Positions 1 to 9,529 of a stretch of 64,000 nucleotides of DNA are shown here, one piece after another. This DNA is from Sphingomonas pituitosa NBRC 102491 (GTDB taxonomy: Bacteria > Pseudomonadota > Alphaproteobacteria > Sphingomonadales > Sphingomonadaceae), in contig NZ_BCYY01000006.1 in NCBI RefSeq assembly GCF_001598435.1, positions 1-64,000 of the forward strand, read 5' to 3'. The position numbers and the translations under genes were made by a program. Below the pieces are notes generated by a model that saw only the letters and a program-made list of their open reading frames with translations, did not search any database and was not told the DNA's origin. Numbering within the stretch: the stretch's first letter is position 1; each line of letters opens with the position of its first letter.

Positions 1-270
1 GGAACTTCCTTCTGGGAACTATAGCCGCTTCTGCGGCCAAGGGTCGAAACTGCCGACCAAGACAAGGCGCCACTGCCCCCTGCCCGTCCCCATTGCAGGC
101 CTAATCGTTACCATGTTCTTTATGTCGCGGAATTTAGATGGTTATTTATCCGTTAAAGAAACCGCGGCAGAAGGATCTAGGCGTAACGCCCGTGGCATCT
201 CGATCCGTCCCGTGAAGCTGCGCGACAACGGCCACTCTGTTCCCATGTGCCCGTTGCCGCCGCGGTGGCG
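1..270. other. Intergenic region at left window edge
   Basis: No convincing gene is visible here. The stretch lies downstream of the minus-strand histidine kinase. Bases 100-180 are clearly richer in A and T than the surroundings, which suggests a promoter region for a gene outside the window; a CtrA-like box inside it is listed separately. Possible reading frames here are antisense to, or continuous with, the kinase gene and have no supporting ribosome binding site. Confidence 0.5.
142..156. promoter_or_regulatory. CtrA-like box (TTAT-N7-TTAA)
   Basis: TTAT at 142-145 and TTAA at 153-156 are separated by 7 bases, one mismatch from the alphaproteobacterial CtrA consensus TTAA-N7-TTAA. It sits in the AT-richest part of the left-edge intergenic region. 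The gene it might control lies beyond the window, so this is a pattern match only. Confidence 0.3.
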
Positions 271-2235
271 CTACTCCGCCGCCTGCGCGACCCGCTTCGC
301 CTCGCTGGACACCGCTTCGTGGACTGCGCGGGACAGGGCCGCCACGGTGAACGGCTTGCGCAGCACCGGCCGGTCACGCAGCTGCTCTGGACTGGCCTCG
401 CCGGTGAAGCCGGTGACGAACAGCACTGCCGCGCCGCGTAGCTGCGCCTCGATCGCCGCGATCATCTCCGGCCCTGTCTGCCCCGGCATCAGCACGTCGG
501 TCATGATCAGGTCGAGCGCGGCCATCGCCTCGATCGCGGTCGGAGCGGCAAGCGGGTCGGCACAGCCGACGGCACGATGCCCAAGCTCACGCAGCGCAGC
601 CAGCGTCGCGGCGAGAACGCGCGGATCATCCTCCACGACGAGGATGTCGTAGCGCTGGCCGCTCTTGTCCTCGGTCAGGTCGATCTTTGCGGGCGCTGCC
701 GACGCGCCGGTCACCGCGCCCTTGTAGCGCGGCAGGTACAGCGTCACGGTGGTGCCTTCGTCGGGCGCCGTCTCGATGGCGATGCCCCCGCCAGACTGGC
801 GGACGAAGCCGAAGATCTGGCTGAGCCCCAGCCCCGTACCCTTGCCCACGGGCTTGGTGGTGAAGAAGGGCTCGAACACGCGCTCCAGCACCTCGGGCAT
901 CATGCCGCAGCCGGTATCGCGCACCGCAACCGAGACATAGTCGCCGGCGGCACATTGCCCCACCTCGTTCGCCGCCAGCCGCGATTCGCCGGTGGTGATC
1001 ACCAGCGTGCCGCGCCCGTTCATCGCGTCGCGCGCGTTAACCGCGAGGTTGAGCACGGCATTCTCCAGCTGGTGCCGATCCACCCAGATCCGCCAGCCCA
1101 TGCCGCGATCCTGCGCCTCGACGCTGATCGCATCGCCCAGGGTGCGGTCGAGCAGGTCGCGCATGCCGCGAATCAGCGCGCCCGCGTCGACGGCCTCGGG
1201 CGCAAGCGATTCGGACCGCGAGAAGGCGAGAAGCTGGCGGGTAAGCGCCGCGGCGCGGTGGGCGCCCTCCATCGCATTGTCGAGGTGGCGGGCCGCTTCC
1301 CGGGGATCGCTGTCGATCTGGCGCCGCGCCAGTTCCACCCCGCCGAGCACTACCGCCAGCATATTGTTGAAATCATGCGCAATGCCGCCGGTGAGCTGGC
1401 CCACCGCGTCCATCTTCTGCGCCTGGCGGAGCTTCGCTTCGGCGCCTTCGCGCTCGCGCGCTTCCTCGCGCAGCTGGGCGGTGGCGGCGGCGACCGCCTC
1501 GCGCAGCTGGCCGGCGCGCTCGCGCTCCCAGGCGGCATCGGCATCGGCGAGCGCACGGTCGCCCTGCGCCTCGATCGCCAGCCAGCCGAACACCACCGCG
1601 CCCAGCGCGATCACCAGGCCGAAGCCGCTGAGCACGCGCGAGGCATAGCTGCTGTTTTCGATCAGCTGCGCCGCCGCGCGGGTGCGATCGCGCAGCAGGC
1701 GACGTTCCTGATCGACGATATTGTCGAGGATCGCCTCCACCTGCTTGCGCGCCGGGCTCTCACGCACCTGATAATAGGCGCCGAAGGCATCGCTGTTGCG
1801 CTTGTAGGTGGTGTAGAGCGCGGTTGCGTCGAGTTCCTTGCCGCGCTCGGCGAACACGCGCTGAAGCTGGCGGACCTGCGCGAACAGCATGGGGTTGTCG
1901 CCGGTCAGCTGGCGCAGCCGCTGCAGTTGCTCCCCCGCCTTGGCCCATTGATCGGCATATTGCTGGCCGAGATTGCGGTCGGCGCTGACCACATAGCGCC
2001 CCAGCGCCGCCTCGGCCGAGGCGATGCCGCCGGACAGCTGGTTGGCGCGCAGGATCACTTCGAAGCTGTGCTGCTGGAGCGCGATGGCGCGATCGCGCTC
2101 GAGATCGGTGCGCTGCTGGATCAGAATCAGCGCGCCGAGCACGAGCACGCCGGCCACTGCCAGCGCCGCCAGCAGCACCAGGCGCCAGTTCTTCGCGTGA
2201 ACCGAACGCTCTAGAGACGGGATCGCATCGCTCAT
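271..2235 (-). CDS. Hybrid sensor histidine kinase with CHASE3-like sensor and receiver
   Basis: A 654-residue membrane sensor kinase. A first membrane helix spans about residues 18-40, a helical periplasmic CHASE3-like region about 45-195, and a second helix about 201-222, followed by a coiled coil. The H-box GGIAHDFNN places the phospho-accepting histidine at 287. The ATPase domain shows the N box (NLAVNARDAM), DTGCGM and GTGLGLS. A receiver follows from about 530 with Asp580 in TDVLMP and the conserved Lys in LRKPF. It starts 43 bases after the serine palmitoyltransferase stop and may be the last gene of that operon. The signal sensed cannot be inferred, and the receiver implies a relay to a phosphotransferase such as ChpT. 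Confidence 0.88.
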   Translation of the reverse strand: MSDAIPSLERSVHAKNWRLVLLAALAVAGVLVLGALILIQQRTDLERDRAIALQQHSFEVILRANQLSGGIASAEAALGRYVVSADRNLGQQYADQWAKAGEQLQRLRQLTGDNPMLFAQVRQLQRVFAERGKELDATALYTTYKRNSDAFGAYYQVRESPARKQVEAILDNIVDQERRLLRDRTRAAAQLIENSSYASRVLSGFGLVIALGAVVFGWLAIEAQGDRALADADAAWERERAGQLREAVAAATAQLREEAREREGAEAKLRQAQKMDAVGQLTGGIAHDFNNMLAVVLGGVELARRQIDSDPREAARHLDNAMEGAHRAAALTRQLLAFSRSESLAPEAVDAGALIRGMRDLLDRTLGDAISVEAQDRGMGWRIWVDRHQLENAVLNLAVNARDAMNGRGTLVITTGESRLAANEVGQCAAGDYVSVAVRDTGCGMMPEVLERVFEPFFTTKPVGKGTGLGLSQIFGFVRQSGGGIAIETAPDEGTTVTLYLPRYKGAVTGASAAPAKIDLTEDKSGQRYDILVVEDDPRVLAATLAALRELGHRAVGCADPLAAPTAIEAMAALDLIMTDVLMPGQTGPEMIAAIEAQLRGAAVLFVTGFTGEASPEQLRDRPVLRKPFTVAALSRAVHEAVSSEAKRVAQAAE

Positions 2236-2278
2236 CCGGCGCCGACTCTAGGCGTTTGGAACGACGGTGAAAAGCCGG

Positions 2279-3481
2279 TTAGCCGATCACCCCGACGGCC
2301 TGCCCCGCCGCGCGGAACATGCCCAGCACGCGCTCGATCTGCTCGGGCCGATGCTCGGCGCAGAGCGAACAGCGCAGCAGGAAGGTGCCGGCCGGCGTCG
2401 CCGGCGGGCGTGCCATGTTGACGTACAGGCCGTTCTCCAGCAGCGCCTGCCACATCATCACCGCCTGCTCCTGGTCCTCCAGGATCACCGCTACGATCGC
2501 GCTTTCGGGCGTCTCGGTGCCGAGCTTGAAGCCCATCGCCTTGAGGCCGCCATGCAGCGTGCGGGCATTCTCCCACAGCCGCGCGCGCTTTTCGTGCGCG
2601 GTCGCCAGCTTGCGGATCGAGGTGGCCGCGGTCGCGACCACGCTGGGCGGCAGCGAAGCGGTGAAGATATAGGCGCGGCAGGCGAGCCGGATCGCTTCGA
2701 ACTTCGGATGGTTCGAGATGCAGAAGCCGCCGACGGTGCCGACCGACTTGGAGAAGGTGCCGACGACGAAATCGACGTCCGCCTCCAGCCCCTGGTCCTC
2801 ATACACGCCGCGGCCGTTGGGCCCGAAAAAGCCCATCGAATGGGCCTCGTCCACGAGCACCATCGCCCCGTGCTTCTTGGCGACGGCGACCATCTCCTTC
2901 AGCGGCGCGATGTCGCCGAGCATCGAATAGACGCCCTCCAGCACCACCAGCTTGCCGGCCTCGGCCGGCAGGCGGCCCAGGCGCTTGTCGAGATCGGCGA
3001 CGTCGTTGTGGCGGAAGCGGACGATCTCGGCATTGCCCTGCTTGCAGCCGTCATAGATCGAGGCATGGCTGTCGGCGTCGAGGATGATGTACTCGCCCTT
3101 GCCGGCCAGCGTCGAGATCATGCCCAGATTGGCCATATAGCCGGTGGAGAACACGATCGCGCCCGACACACCGTAGAAGTCGCGCAGCGCCTGCTCGACT
3201 TCCATATGGTCGCGGAAGGTGCCGTTGAGCATGCGGCTGCCGTTGGTGCCCGAACCGAACTGGTCGAGCGCGTCCTTGCCGGCCTGGATCACGTCCTTGT
3301 CGAACGTCATGCCCATATAGTTGTAGGTGCCGAGCAGGATCGTGTCCTTGCCCTTGATCACCGCCTCGGTGGGCGATTTCACCTGCTCCATGACGATCGC
3401 GAACGGATCGATCACGCCGCTGTCCAGCAGCGCCTGCCGCTCGGCGATCAGGCCGTCGAACTTGCTCATCAGGTCGGTCAT
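2279..3481 (-). CDS. spt: Serine palmitoyltransferase
   Basis: PLP enzyme of the alpha-oxoamine synthase family, 400 residues, the usual size of the soluble bacterial enzyme. It condenses L-serine with a palmitoyl thioester to give 3-ketosphinganine, the first step of sphingolipid synthesis. Visible features are GTYNYMG at 51-57, the PLP-stacking His at 139 (DADSHASIYDG), DEAHSMG at 211-217 and the PLP lysine 245 in GTFSKSVGTVGG. The ATG at 3481 lies 5 bases after the acyl carrier protein stop, so the two are co-translated. Other alpha-oxoamine synthases (Kbl, BioF, HemA) are less likely given the dedicated carrier protein and the sphingomonad setting. Confidence 0.88.
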   Translation of the reverse strand: MTDLMSKFDGLIAERQALLDSGVIDPFAIVMEQVKSPTEAVIKGKDTILLGTYNYMGMTFDKDVIQAGKDALDQFGSGTNGSRMLNGTFRDHMEVEQALRDFYGVSGAIVFSTGYMANLGMISTLAGKGEYIILDADSHASIYDGCKQGNAEIVRFRHNDVADLDKRLGRLPAEAGKLVVLEGVYSMLGDIAPLKEMVAVAKKHGAMVLVDEAHSMGFFGPNGRGVYEDQGLEADVDFVVGTFSKSVGTVGGFCISNHPKFEAIRLACRAYIFTASLPPSVVATAATSIRKLATAHEKRARLWENARTLHGGLKAMGFKLGTETPESAIVAVILEDQEQAVMMWQALLENGLYVNMARPPATPAGTFLLRCSLCAEHRPEQIERVLGMFRAAGQAVGVIG

Positions 3482-3486
3482 GGTGG

Positions 3487-3729
3487 TCAGCCCTTGAGCT
3501 TCTGCACGGCGTCGACCAGCTGGCCGACATTCTCGATCTCGGCCTGCATGTTCATGGTGATGACGATATCGAACTCGTCCTCGATCGCGGCGACGAAATC
3601 CATCACCGTCAGGCTGTCCCATTCGAGATCGCCCGCAAAGGTGGTGGTTTCGGAAAGCGCGACGCCCTTCTTGTTGAAGGGTTCGATCTGCGCGGCGACG
3701 ATGTCGAAGATTTCTGCACGGTCAGTCAT
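3487..3729 (-). CDS. Acyl carrier protein of the sphingolipid cluster
   Basis: An 80-residue acidic acyl carrier protein. The phosphopantetheine attachment serine is Ser39 in EWDSLTVMDF. The gene sits 5 bases upstream of serine palmitoyltransferase, which argues that it presents the acyl thioester to that enzyme, as shown for the carrier protein next to spt in Caulobacter. It is distinct from the housekeeping fatty acid AcpP in motif (DSLT rather than DSLD). The function is inferred from context; carrier protein identity is clear. Confidence 0.87.
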   Translation of the reverse strand: MTDRAEIFDIVAAQIEPFNKKGVALSETTTFAGDLEWDSLTVMDFVAAIEDEFDIVITMNMQAEIENVGQLVDAVQKLKG

Positions 3730-3812
3730 GCGGCCGGTCCTTAGATTGATCGGTCGCAGGTGCCAAGCGAATGCGGCGAAACCGGGCCCGTGGCGGGGCA
3801 GTGACCGAAAGG

Positions 3813-5366
3813 TCAGGCCGCCGCCGCCGCGTCCCCGCTGCCGGCGGTGAGCACGCCGTGCACCCACAGGTCGATCTGGCCGGCGATCTTCTGCAGCAGG
3901 CCGGGGTGGAAATGGGTGACGTCCGCCATCTCGTCGAACCCGTCGAGCAGGTCGGCTATTTCGAGAAGGAAAATGCGCCCCGGATTCTCGCGCGCCATCT
4001 GCCGCCAGACGGCATTGAACAGGCCGCAGCGTTCGGGCGAGTGGTTGAGGCCCAGACGGTATTTCTCGGCCGGCGCGTCTTCGGGCGGCAGCACCACCAG
4101 CATCCGCAGATCGTTCTCGATCAGGTGGATGCACAGCCGCAGCACGCACTTCTGGTAAACCCCGCGTTCCAGCAGGTGCCATTTGCCGGGCCAGCGATTG
4201 TCCAGATAATCGATGGTGGCGCCGTAGACGAGGAACGGCGGGAAGTGCTGCGCCTTGTAGCTGTCATCCTCCATCATCCGCAGCGCGAACAGGCGCGGAT
4301 TGTTGTCGAATTCGATCGCCGGGCGGAACTGGCTGTAATGCGCGATGCCCCCCGACTGGCAGTCGAACATGATACGGATCCCGGCTTCGCCGACCGGCTC
4401 CGCAAGCAGTTCGGCACGGATCGCGGCGCGCACCTCGGGCTCGTCGAAGCCATGGTCTTCGATCCAGTCGGGCGTCACCAGGCTGAACCTGCCGTCGAGC
4501 GCGCTGAAATCGGCATCCGGCCAGTTCGTCCGGATCTTGTTCAGCGCATATGCCTCCAGCCCCATGTGCATCGCGCGGCACGAGAAGGTGAAGTGCACCA
4601 ATCGCTGGTCGACTCGGTCGTACATCACGAATCCGACGAGGCCGTAGCGGCCATATTTGTCCCAGGCGAAGATCGACCAGCTATCGTGTCGGGTGACATT
4701 GATGATGTCGAGTTCGAGCGCGGCAGGGTCGACGCGCGACTGGGTGTAATTCAGCTGGTTGGCGCGATTGATCAGCTCGGCGATGCGCGGCACGAACGCC
4801 AGATTGTCCATGATGAACGGGGCGCAGGCGCACAGGCCCGAGGCGCGCAGGAATGCCTCGTTCGACTGGCCCGTGGCGGCGGTGCGATCGCGCTTCTTCG
4901 CCTCCAGGATGCGATACTCGGCAACGCGGCTGCGCGTGCCGGTCTGCAGCGCGAGGAGGCCGGCGAGCTGTTCGTCCGCATCGGGGGCGGTCGCGTCGAG
5001 CGTCTGGATCTCGGGCAGGGCATGGCGAACCTCCGCAAGATTGTGCGGATTGTCGTCGATGAACAGGACGTTCGTGGGCCGCAGCTGCATGTCGGCGATG
5101 ATCCCGCGAATCGCGTCAGCCTTCGGGGTGAAGGCGATGTGCGCGAAGACGAACTCGTCCCACAGCCCGAACGCCTCCAGCTGCTTGCGCGCCGCATCGA
5201 AGTCATTCTTCGAGCAGATCGAGGAGACCACGCCGCGCGCGTTGAACGCGCGCACCATCTCCGCCCGCTCCTCGAACAGCGCTACCGCGTCGCCGTCGGC
5301 GAGCGTACCGCGCCACAGCGTGTCGTCGAGGTCCCAGAGGATGAGCTTGATCGGGGCGGTCCACAT
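3813..5366 (-). CDS. FkbH-like HAD-superfamily protein
   Basis: A 517-residue protein. The N-terminus carries a HAD-IIIC motif, WDLDDTLWRGTL, with catalytic aspartates 12 and 14, and FIDDNPHN near residue 100 as the second aspartate motif. This is the FkbH type found beside carrier proteins in polyketide pathways, where it loads a glyceryl unit onto an ACP. About 300 further residues resemble the C-terminal half of FkbH-like proteins and have no motif I can assign with confidence. The gene lies between the reductase-like gene (35 bases upstream) and the acyl carrier protein (83 bases downstream), suggesting it acts on that carrier protein or its thioester. The substrate is unknown. Confidence 0.75.
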   Translation of the reverse strand: MWTAPIKLILWDLDDTLWRGTLADGDAVALFEERAEMVRAFNARGVVSSICSKNDFDAARKQLEAFGLWDEFVFAHIAFTPKADAIRGIIADMQLRPTNVLFIDDNPHNLAEVRHALPEIQTLDATAPDADEQLAGLLALQTGTRSRVAEYRILEAKKRDRTAATGQSNEAFLRASGLCACAPFIMDNLAFVPRIAELINRANQLNYTQSRVDPAALELDIINVTRHDSWSIFAWDKYGRYGLVGFVMYDRVDQRLVHFTFSCRAMHMGLEAYALNKIRTNWPDADFSALDGRFSLVTPDWIEDHGFDEPEVRAAIRAELLAEPVGEAGIRIMFDCQSGGIAHYSQFRPAIEFDNNPRLFALRMMEDDSYKAQHFPPFLVYGATIDYLDNRWPGKWHLLERGVYQKCVLRLCIHLIENDLRMLVVLPPEDAPAEKYRLGLNHSPERCGLFNAVWRQMARENPGRIFLLEIADLLDGFDEMADVTHFHPGLLQKIAGQIDLWVHGVLTAGSGDAAAAA

Positions 5367-5401
5367 GCCCCTTTTATAGGATGGCTAAGCGCCGTTCGGG
5401 C

Positions 5402-6307
5402 TCAGAGCAGCCCCTTGGTCCGGTACCAGCGCGCGGTCTCTACCAGGCCCTGCTGCGTTTCCACCTGCGGCGTCCAGAGATTGGCAGGCGCGCGATGCGC
5501 CGGGTCCGCCACCCAGTCGGGATGGCAGAAATAGGAGACGCGATCGGGCGTGAGCTTGGCGCGGCGCCCACGCACCGCCCGATCGACATAGGCGCCGGCC
5601 ATCAGCACCGCCCTCGGCAGCGACAGCGCCAGCACGCGTCGCCCCACCGCCCGGCCGATCGCGCGTGCGAAATCCGGATGGGTCCAGCCCCCTGGCCGGC
5701 CGTCATCGGGGTCGATCGCGCCGGGGAAGCTTTCATTCGCGGCGAGCGCCAGCAGCAGGCGGCCCAGGTCGCTCACTTCGATCACCGAGATGCGACCGCC
5801 CGGCGGCAGCAGCGCCAGCCCGAAGCGGGCGACGCGGAACAGCTCGAGCATCTCCAGATCGCCGGGGCCGTAGATCGCCGGCGGGCGGACGATCGTCCAG
5901 TCGAGCCCCGAGTCGCGGACCAGCGTGTCCGCCTCCCCCTTGGACCAGCCATAGGCCGAAAGCTGCGGCTCGCGACTCGCGAGCGAGGAGACATGGACAT
6001 AGCGCCGCACGCCGGCTGTCTTGGTGGCAGCGAGCATGTTCGCCGTGCCGGTGATGTTGCCATGGGCGAAGCCGTCACGATCGGGCGCGTTCACCACGCC
6101 GGCGACGTGGATCACCGCATCCGCCCCCGTGCAGAGCTCGACCAGCGCCGCCGTCGCGTCGAGGTCGCCGCGTACCCAGGTAACGCCCTCGCGCACCGGC
6201 TGGTCGCGGCGGGTGAGCGCGCGAACCTGGTGCTTTGCTTCCAACGCCAGGTCGATCAGCCGCGATCCGACGAAGCCGGTGCCGCCGGTGATGGCGAACA
6301 CGCTCAC
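5402..6307 (-). CDS. NAD-dependent epimerase/dehydratase, candidate ketosphinganine or ceramide reductase
   Basis: Extended SDR protein of 301 residues. It has the nucleotide motif GGTGFVG at 8-14, serines at 107-108, and the catalytic pair Tyr119 and Lys123 (YGWSK). The GTG start at 6307 overlaps the proB stop as GTGA, so the two are coupled. In Caulobacter an epimerase-family protein (CerR) encoded beside spt and its carrier protein reduces the 3-keto group during ceramide synthesis; position and family suggest the same role here, but this is inference. It could also be a generic sugar-nucleotide epimerase. Confidence 0.72.
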   Translation of the reverse strand: MSVFAITGGTGFVGSRLIDLALEAKHQVRALTRRDQPVREGVTWVRGDLDATAALVELCTGADAVIHVAGVVNAPDRDGFAHGNITGTANMLAATKTAGVRRYVHVSSLASREPQLSAYGWSKGEADTLVRDSGLDWTIVRPPAIYGPGDLEMLELFRVARFGLALLPPGGRISVIEVSDLGRLLLALAANESFPGAIDPDDGRPGGWTHPDFARAIGRAVGRRVLALSLPRAVLMAGAYVDRAVRGRRAKLTPDRVSYFCHPDWVADPAHRAPANLWTPQVETQQGLVETARWYRTKGLL

Positions 6308-7449
6308 AGCAGCGCCATGTGGCTGCGATGGACCAGCGCGGCGCGCGGGGCATAGCCGAGGATCTCGACCAGCTCCTCGCTCCGCCGCCCGACGATGCGC
6401 GAGGCATCGACATGGCCATATTCGGCCAGCCCGCGCGCGAGATGCTTGCCGTCGGGCCCCACCACCACCACGAGATCGCCGCGCGCGAAACGGCCCTCGA
6501 CGCGGGTCGCCCCGGCCGAGAGCAGGCTGCGCCCTTCCTTCAGCGCCTGCGCGGCGCCGTCGTCGATATGGATCGCCCCCTTCGCGGTAAGCCCGCCGCG
6601 CAGCCACGCCTTGCGCGCCGCGGCACCCTTCTGGCCGAGGAACAAGGTGCCGCGCCGCGTCGCTGCCAGCCGGGCGAGCGGATGCTCGACGCGCCCGTCC
6701 GCGATGGCGAGATGCGCGCCGGCACTGGTCGCGATCCGCGCCGCCTCGATCTTCGAGACCATGCCGCCCGATCCCATGCCCGAGGCCGATCCGCGATCGG
6801 CCATCGCCTCGATCCGCTCGTCGATCACGTCGACCAGCTCGATCAGCTGCGCATCGGGGTTGGTGTTCGGATTGGCGGTGTAGAGCCCGTCGACGTCGGA
6901 CAGCAGCACGACGCCGTCGGCATTGGCGGCGCTCGCCACGCGCGCGGCAAGCCGGTCATTGTCGCCGAAGCGGATTTCCTCGGTCGCGACCGAATCATTC
7001 TCGTTGATCACCGGCACCACGCCCAGCCGCAACAGCCGGTCGAGCGTCGCCGAGACGTTGAGGTAGCGGCGGCGATCCTCGAGATCGTCGAGCGTCACCA
7101 GGATCTGCGCGGCGGTCATGCCCTGGTCGTGAAGCAGTTCGGCCCAGATGCTGGACAGCGCGATCTGGCCGGTGGCGGCGGCGGCCTGCGCGTCCTCCAG
7201 GCTGGCGCGCCCGCCCTTGGGCAGCTTGAGCCGCCGCGCGCCGAGCGCGATCGCCCCGGACGAGACGATGACGAGCTGCTGCCCCTCGCGCGCCCGGGTG
7301 CCCAGATCGGCGGCCAGCGCCGCGAGCCAGTCGCGCCGGATCTGCCCCTCGGCATCGACGAGCAGCGAGGAGCCGACCTTCACGACCAGCCGGCCGCAGG
7401 TGGACGGGCTGAAGCCGATGGCGTCGGCATGGCGGGCGAGCGCGGACAT
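6304..7449 (-). CDS. proB: Glutamate 5-kinase
   Basis: First enzyme of proline synthesis, phosphorylating L-glutamate with ATP. About 381 residues from the preferred ATG at 7449; an upstream start at 7479 would add ten residues. The amino acid kinase domain shows KVGSSLL, IVSSGAIALG, NENDSVATEE with FGDNDRLAARVA, and SGMGSGGMVSKIEAA. A C-terminal PUA domain follows (residues about 280-370), as in full-length bacterial ProB. It overlaps the next gene by four bases although proline synthesis and sphingolipid synthesis are not obviously linked. Confidence 0.93.
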   Translation of the reverse strand: MSALARHADAIGFSPSTCGRLVVKVGSSLLVDAEGQIRRDWLAALAADLGTRAREGQQLVIVSSGAIALGARRLKLPKGGRASLEDAQAAAATGQIALSSIWAELLHDQGMTAAQILVTLDDLEDRRRYLNVSATLDRLLRLGVVPVINENDSVATEEIRFGDNDRLAARVASAANADGVVLLSDVDGLYTANPNTNPDAQLIELVDVIDERIEAMADRGSASGMGSGGMVSKIEAARIATSAGAHLAIADGRVEHPLARLAATRRGTLFLGQKGAAARKAWLRGGLTAKGAIHIDDGAAQALKEGRSLLSAGATRVEGRFARGDLVVVVGPDGKHLARGLAEYGHVDASRIVGRRSEELVEILGYAPRAALVHRSHMALL

Positions 7450-7491
7450 GGCCGCGCTCTTAGCGGTGCGGTTCGGCATCTGCCAAGCCGA

Positions 7492-8232
7492 TCAGACGAT
7501 CGATTCGCGCTGCAGGTCGCTGCAGTGGCCGACGCCGGTTGCGGTGAGGCGGGCGAGCACGGCGTCGCGCGTGTCGCTGTCGCCCGCGCGGATCTCGCCC
7601 AGCTCGGCCGCAGTGAGCAGCACCACGGGCACCACCCGGACGGGCGAGAGCGGCATATCCTCGATCCGCGTGGCGAAATCGGGCTCGGGCCCACCGAGCA
7701 TCACGCCGAGCACGTCGTCGGCAGTGAGGAAATGCGCGGGCAATCGCGCCGCGATCGCCGCCGAGGCAGAGACGTTGGTCAGTTCCAGCGGAATCGGCCC
7801 GTGGCGTTCGAGCGGGCGGAGGATGCCCTGTTCCTCGGCGACGATCGCCGCCACCCGCCGCAGCACCTCCAGCATCCAGCCATCGCCCGCTACCTGCGCG
7901 GGGGCGCCCTCGCCCGGCCCTTCGACGAACAGCTCGATCTCGAAGCCGTTCGCGGTGGCGCTCGCGTCGAACGGGTCGGACAGGCCGTCGGTCGCCAGCA
8001 GGATGGCGCTGCCGCGGTGGATCAGCCGATAGGCCTCGTGCCCGCCCGGCCAGAGCGACCCGGCCGGCGCGGAGGAGAGGATGCGGTCGCTCGCCGGCCC
8101 CAGCGCCGACCAGAACAGGCCGCGCGCCTCGGCCGAGCGTTCGGCGACCGTGGTGATTCGGTGTGGCTCGGGCCGGCCAACCGCCTGCGCCTTCGCGCCA
8201 AATAGCCCACGCAACCAGCCGAACGCACCCAT
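7492..8232 (-). CDS. Suppressor-of-fused-like domain protein
   Basis: A 246-residue cytoplasmic protein with no signal peptide or membrane helix. The segment with LLATDGLSDPFD followed by GFEIELFVE, and the later PVVLLTAAEL, resemble bacterial suppressor-of-fused (SUFU) domain proteins, which are often of unknown function and in some bacteria act as immunity proteins. No toxin gene is nearby. It lies between obgE (51 bases upstream) and proB and is probably in the same transcript. The family assignment is moderate and no biochemical role can be given. Confidence 0.5.
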   Translation of the reverse strand: MGAFGWLRGLFGAKAQAVGRPEPHRITTVAERSAEARGLFWSALGPASDRILSSAPAGSLWPGGHEAYRLIHRGSAILLATDGLSDPFDASATANGFEIELFVEGPGEGAPAQVAGDGWMLEVLRRVAAIVAEEQGILRPLERHGPIPLELTNVSASAAIAARLPAHFLTADDVLGVMLGGPEPDFATRIEDMPLSPVRVVPVVLLTAAELGEIRAGDSDTRDAVLARLTATGVGHCSDLQRESIV

Positions 8233-8283
8233 CCGCGTCTCTCCCGAAAGGAACCAGACGCGAAGGGTTGCCCTAGAAATGCG

Positions 8284-9339
8284 TCAGACCGGCGACCATT
8301 GAACAGGCTCTTCACCATCTTCGAAATCTTCGTCGGCGGCACGGTTCTCGTTCGGGCCGATCGCCTCCAGCAACTGGTCCAGCACCCAGTCGACGCCGGT
8401 GCCGGCCGCGCCGGACAGCGGAATGACTTGCGCGCCGCTGGCTTCCTCGAGCTCGGCCGACAGCGCCGCGATCAGTTCGTCGTCGAGCGTGTCGATCTTG
8501 TTGAGCGCGATCACCACCGGCTTGTCGGACAGGCCGGCGCCGTACGCCTCCAGCTCGTCGCGGACGATGCGGTAGCTGGTCGCGACGTCCTCGTCGTTCG
8601 CGTCGATCAGGTGGAGCAGCACCCGGCAGCGCTCGATATGGCCGAGGAAGCGGTCGCCGATGCCCGCGCCCTCGGCCGCGCCTTCGATCAGGCCGGGGAT
8701 GTCGGCGACCACGAACTCGCGCTGCTTGTGGCGGACCACGCCCAGCTGCGGCCGGGTGGTGGTGAAGGCATAGGCGCCCACCTTTGCCTGCGCGTTGGTC
8801 ACCGCGTTGATGAAGGTCGACTTGCCGGCGTTAGGCAGCCCGACCAGCCCCGCATCGGCCAGCAGCTTGAGCCGCAGCCAGACCCAGGCTTCCTCGCTCG
8901 GCCAGCCGGTGCCGTGCTGGCGCGGGGCGCGGTTGGTCGAGGTCTTGTAGGTGGCGTTGCCGCGGCCGCCGTCGCCACCGCGCAGGAAGGCCACGCGCTC
9001 GCCTTCCTTGGTGAGGTCGGCCAGCAGCGTGCGCTCGTCGTCGTCGGCCAGGATCTGGGTGCCGATCGGCACCTTGATCACCAGATCGTCGCCGCCTGCG
9101 CCGGTACGGTTCGAGCCGGACCCGCCGCTGCCGCGCGGCGCGCGGAAATGCTGGGTGTAGCGGAAGTCGATCAGCGTGTTCAGGCCTGCGACGGCTTCGA
9201 AAATGATGTCGCCGCCCTTGCCGCCATTGCCGCCGTCGGGGCCGCCATATTCGATGAACTTTTCGCGGCGGAAGCTCACGGCACCGGGGCCGCCGGCACC
9301 CGAGCGGACGAAAATCTTGGCTTGATCGAGGAAATGCAT
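8284..9339 (-). CDS. obgE: GTPase Obg
   Basis: Essential ribosome-associated GTPase, 351 residues. The glycine-rich Obg fold occupies about residues 1-158 ([21 protein letters not shown]). The G domain has GLPNAGKST as P-loop, the switch region [17 protein letters not shown] as G3 and NKIDT as G4. Residues after about 335 form a short acidic tail in place of the long C-terminal domain found in E. coli. The ATG at 9339 gives the conserved [14 protein letters not shown] start. It is divergent from lptF and heads a run of minus-strand genes. Confidence 0.95.
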   Translation of the reverse strand: MHFLDQAKIFVRSGAGGPGAVSFRREKFIEYGGPDGGNGGKGGDIIFEAVAGLNTLIDFRYTQHFRAPRGSGGSGSNRTGAGGDDLVIKVPIGTQILADDDERTLLADLTKEGERVAFLRGGDGGRGNATYKTSTNRAPRQHGTGWPSEEAWVWLRLKLLADAGLVGLPNAGKSTFINAVTNAQAKVGAYAFTTTRPQLGVVRHKQREFVVADIPGLIEGAAEGAGIGDRFLGHIERCRVLLHLIDANDEDVATSYRIVRDELEAYGAGLSDKPVVIALNKIDTLDDELIAALSAELEEASGAQVIPLSGAAGTGVDWVLDQLLEAIGPNENRAADEDFEDGEEPVQWSPV

Positions 9340-9529
9340 CGCGGGCCCATAGACGTTCGCCGCGATTCCGTCACCCCCGACGGACTCTTTGGCCACATTG
9401 CCGGTGCCGATATGACACTTTCCGGGTGGCATCGGCGTTCAGCACGGCTATACGCGACCGGATCATTTCCGCCTGTTTGCCGTTTCGGTGGCGGAAGTAT
9501 CAAGCTCTGAAGGACGTTCAGCGAACAGC

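Noticed and set aside
577..2214. Plus-strand frame opposite the hybrid histidine kinase
   Set aside because: Same reason: antisense shadow, low-complexity product, no ribosome site.
2258..2280. GGAAC-N14-GGTT between the histidine kinase and serine palmitoyltransferase genes
   Set aside because: On the wrong strand for both genes and the spacing is wrong.
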